This document shows positions 37,354 through 37,503 of a stretch of DNA of 37,503 nt, in pieces. The notes below the pieces were generated by a model. The model did no database searches, had not been told where the DNA came from, and was given only the letters and a program-made list of their open reading frames with translations. Position 1 is the first letter of the stretch, and each line of letters starts with the position of its first letter. The stretch spans positions 1 to 37,503 of IMG/VR virus record IMGVR_UViG_3300005556_000003; one strand, 5' to 3'. The stretch is from a virus. The position numbers were made by a program, and so were the translations under genes.

Positions 37354-37503
37354 TATGCGGAGCTAGGGCGTTCTCGGCGGCCACGGCCGGAGCGCTCTTT
37401 ATATATAGACAGAGGGAGCCAAAAGCGGGCAGCCAGCTGCACTGAAACGCACCAACGGCCGGGGGTGGCGCCCCCCACAACGCGAAGCGACCCAAACGTG
37501 CCG

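Larger units (their letters stand above)
36887..37503. other. Gene-free end region
   Basis: 617 bases with no convincing gene: the frames present are Arg/Ser-rich, lack SD and family features. It holds two hairpins, a direct repeat and a TTTATATATA stretch (37397-37406), listed separately. It could be a regulatory or replication region near a genome end. Confidence 0.5.

Noticed and set aside
37125-37478. Leftward 117 aa frame at the window end
   Set aside because: Arg/Ser-rich composition, crosses both hairpins and the direct repeat, no SD and no family features.

Overview
The window is a large part of the genome of an uncultivated tailed phage. It is most likely a podovirus: it has a portal, scaffold and capsid, an SU10/T7-type adaptor and nozzle, internal virion (ejection) proteins and tail fibres, and no tail tube, sheath or tape-measure gene. 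GC content is about 55 percent by eye. No terminase, DNA polymerase, RNA polymerase, integrase or tRNA gene is recognisable, so this is probably not the whole genome. The host cannot be named. Most start codons lack a Shine-Dalgarno sequence, which hints at a host that relies little on it.

The rightward late region (22-25458) holds nearly all virion genes. The order is zinc-ribbon protein, portal, small proteins, probable scaffold, major capsid protein, a decoration-like protein, adaptor, beta-propeller nozzle, and a fibre with a tail-collar domain. Three large internal proteins follow; the last (1784 aa) carries an RlpA-like double-psi beta-barrel. After these come small membrane and basic proteins, a glycosyltransferase-like gene with an internal motif duplication, a strong terminator, a pectate-lyase-like beta-helix protein and a long repetitive fibre. 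One gene (9674-10093) lies antisense inside this late block.

A leftward lysis/accessory region (25455-29562) converges on the late region, with stop codons overlapping. It holds an M15 peptidase endolysin, a protein with an IS110-type helix-hairpin-helix region, a gene-free array of about 610 bp made of 18-19 bp repeats, a second beta-helix protein with a signal peptide, a small membrane protein and a proline-rich repeat protein. The leader of the last gene can be drawn as an H-type pseudoknot.

The leftward early region (29679-36577) is a tightly packed operon starting at a good sigma70-like promoter (TTGACA-N17-TACTTT). It encodes a GP88-family protein, many very small proteins, two zinc ribbons, an ERF single-strand annealing protein, a DUF6745 protein with its usual small partner, two PD-(D/E)XK nuclease-like proteins, a ribbon-helix-helix-like protein and a small zinc-finger protein. 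A second promoter candidate in front of the ERF gene carries the same TCACWGTGA palindrome as the first. The last 600 bases hold no convincing gene but have hairpins and a direct repeat.

The best candidates for something undescribed are the 18-19 bp alternating repeat array that runs into the HhH gene, the pseudoknot-like leader with complementary poly-C and poly-G runs, and the pair of beta-helix paralogues, one virion-like and one secreted.
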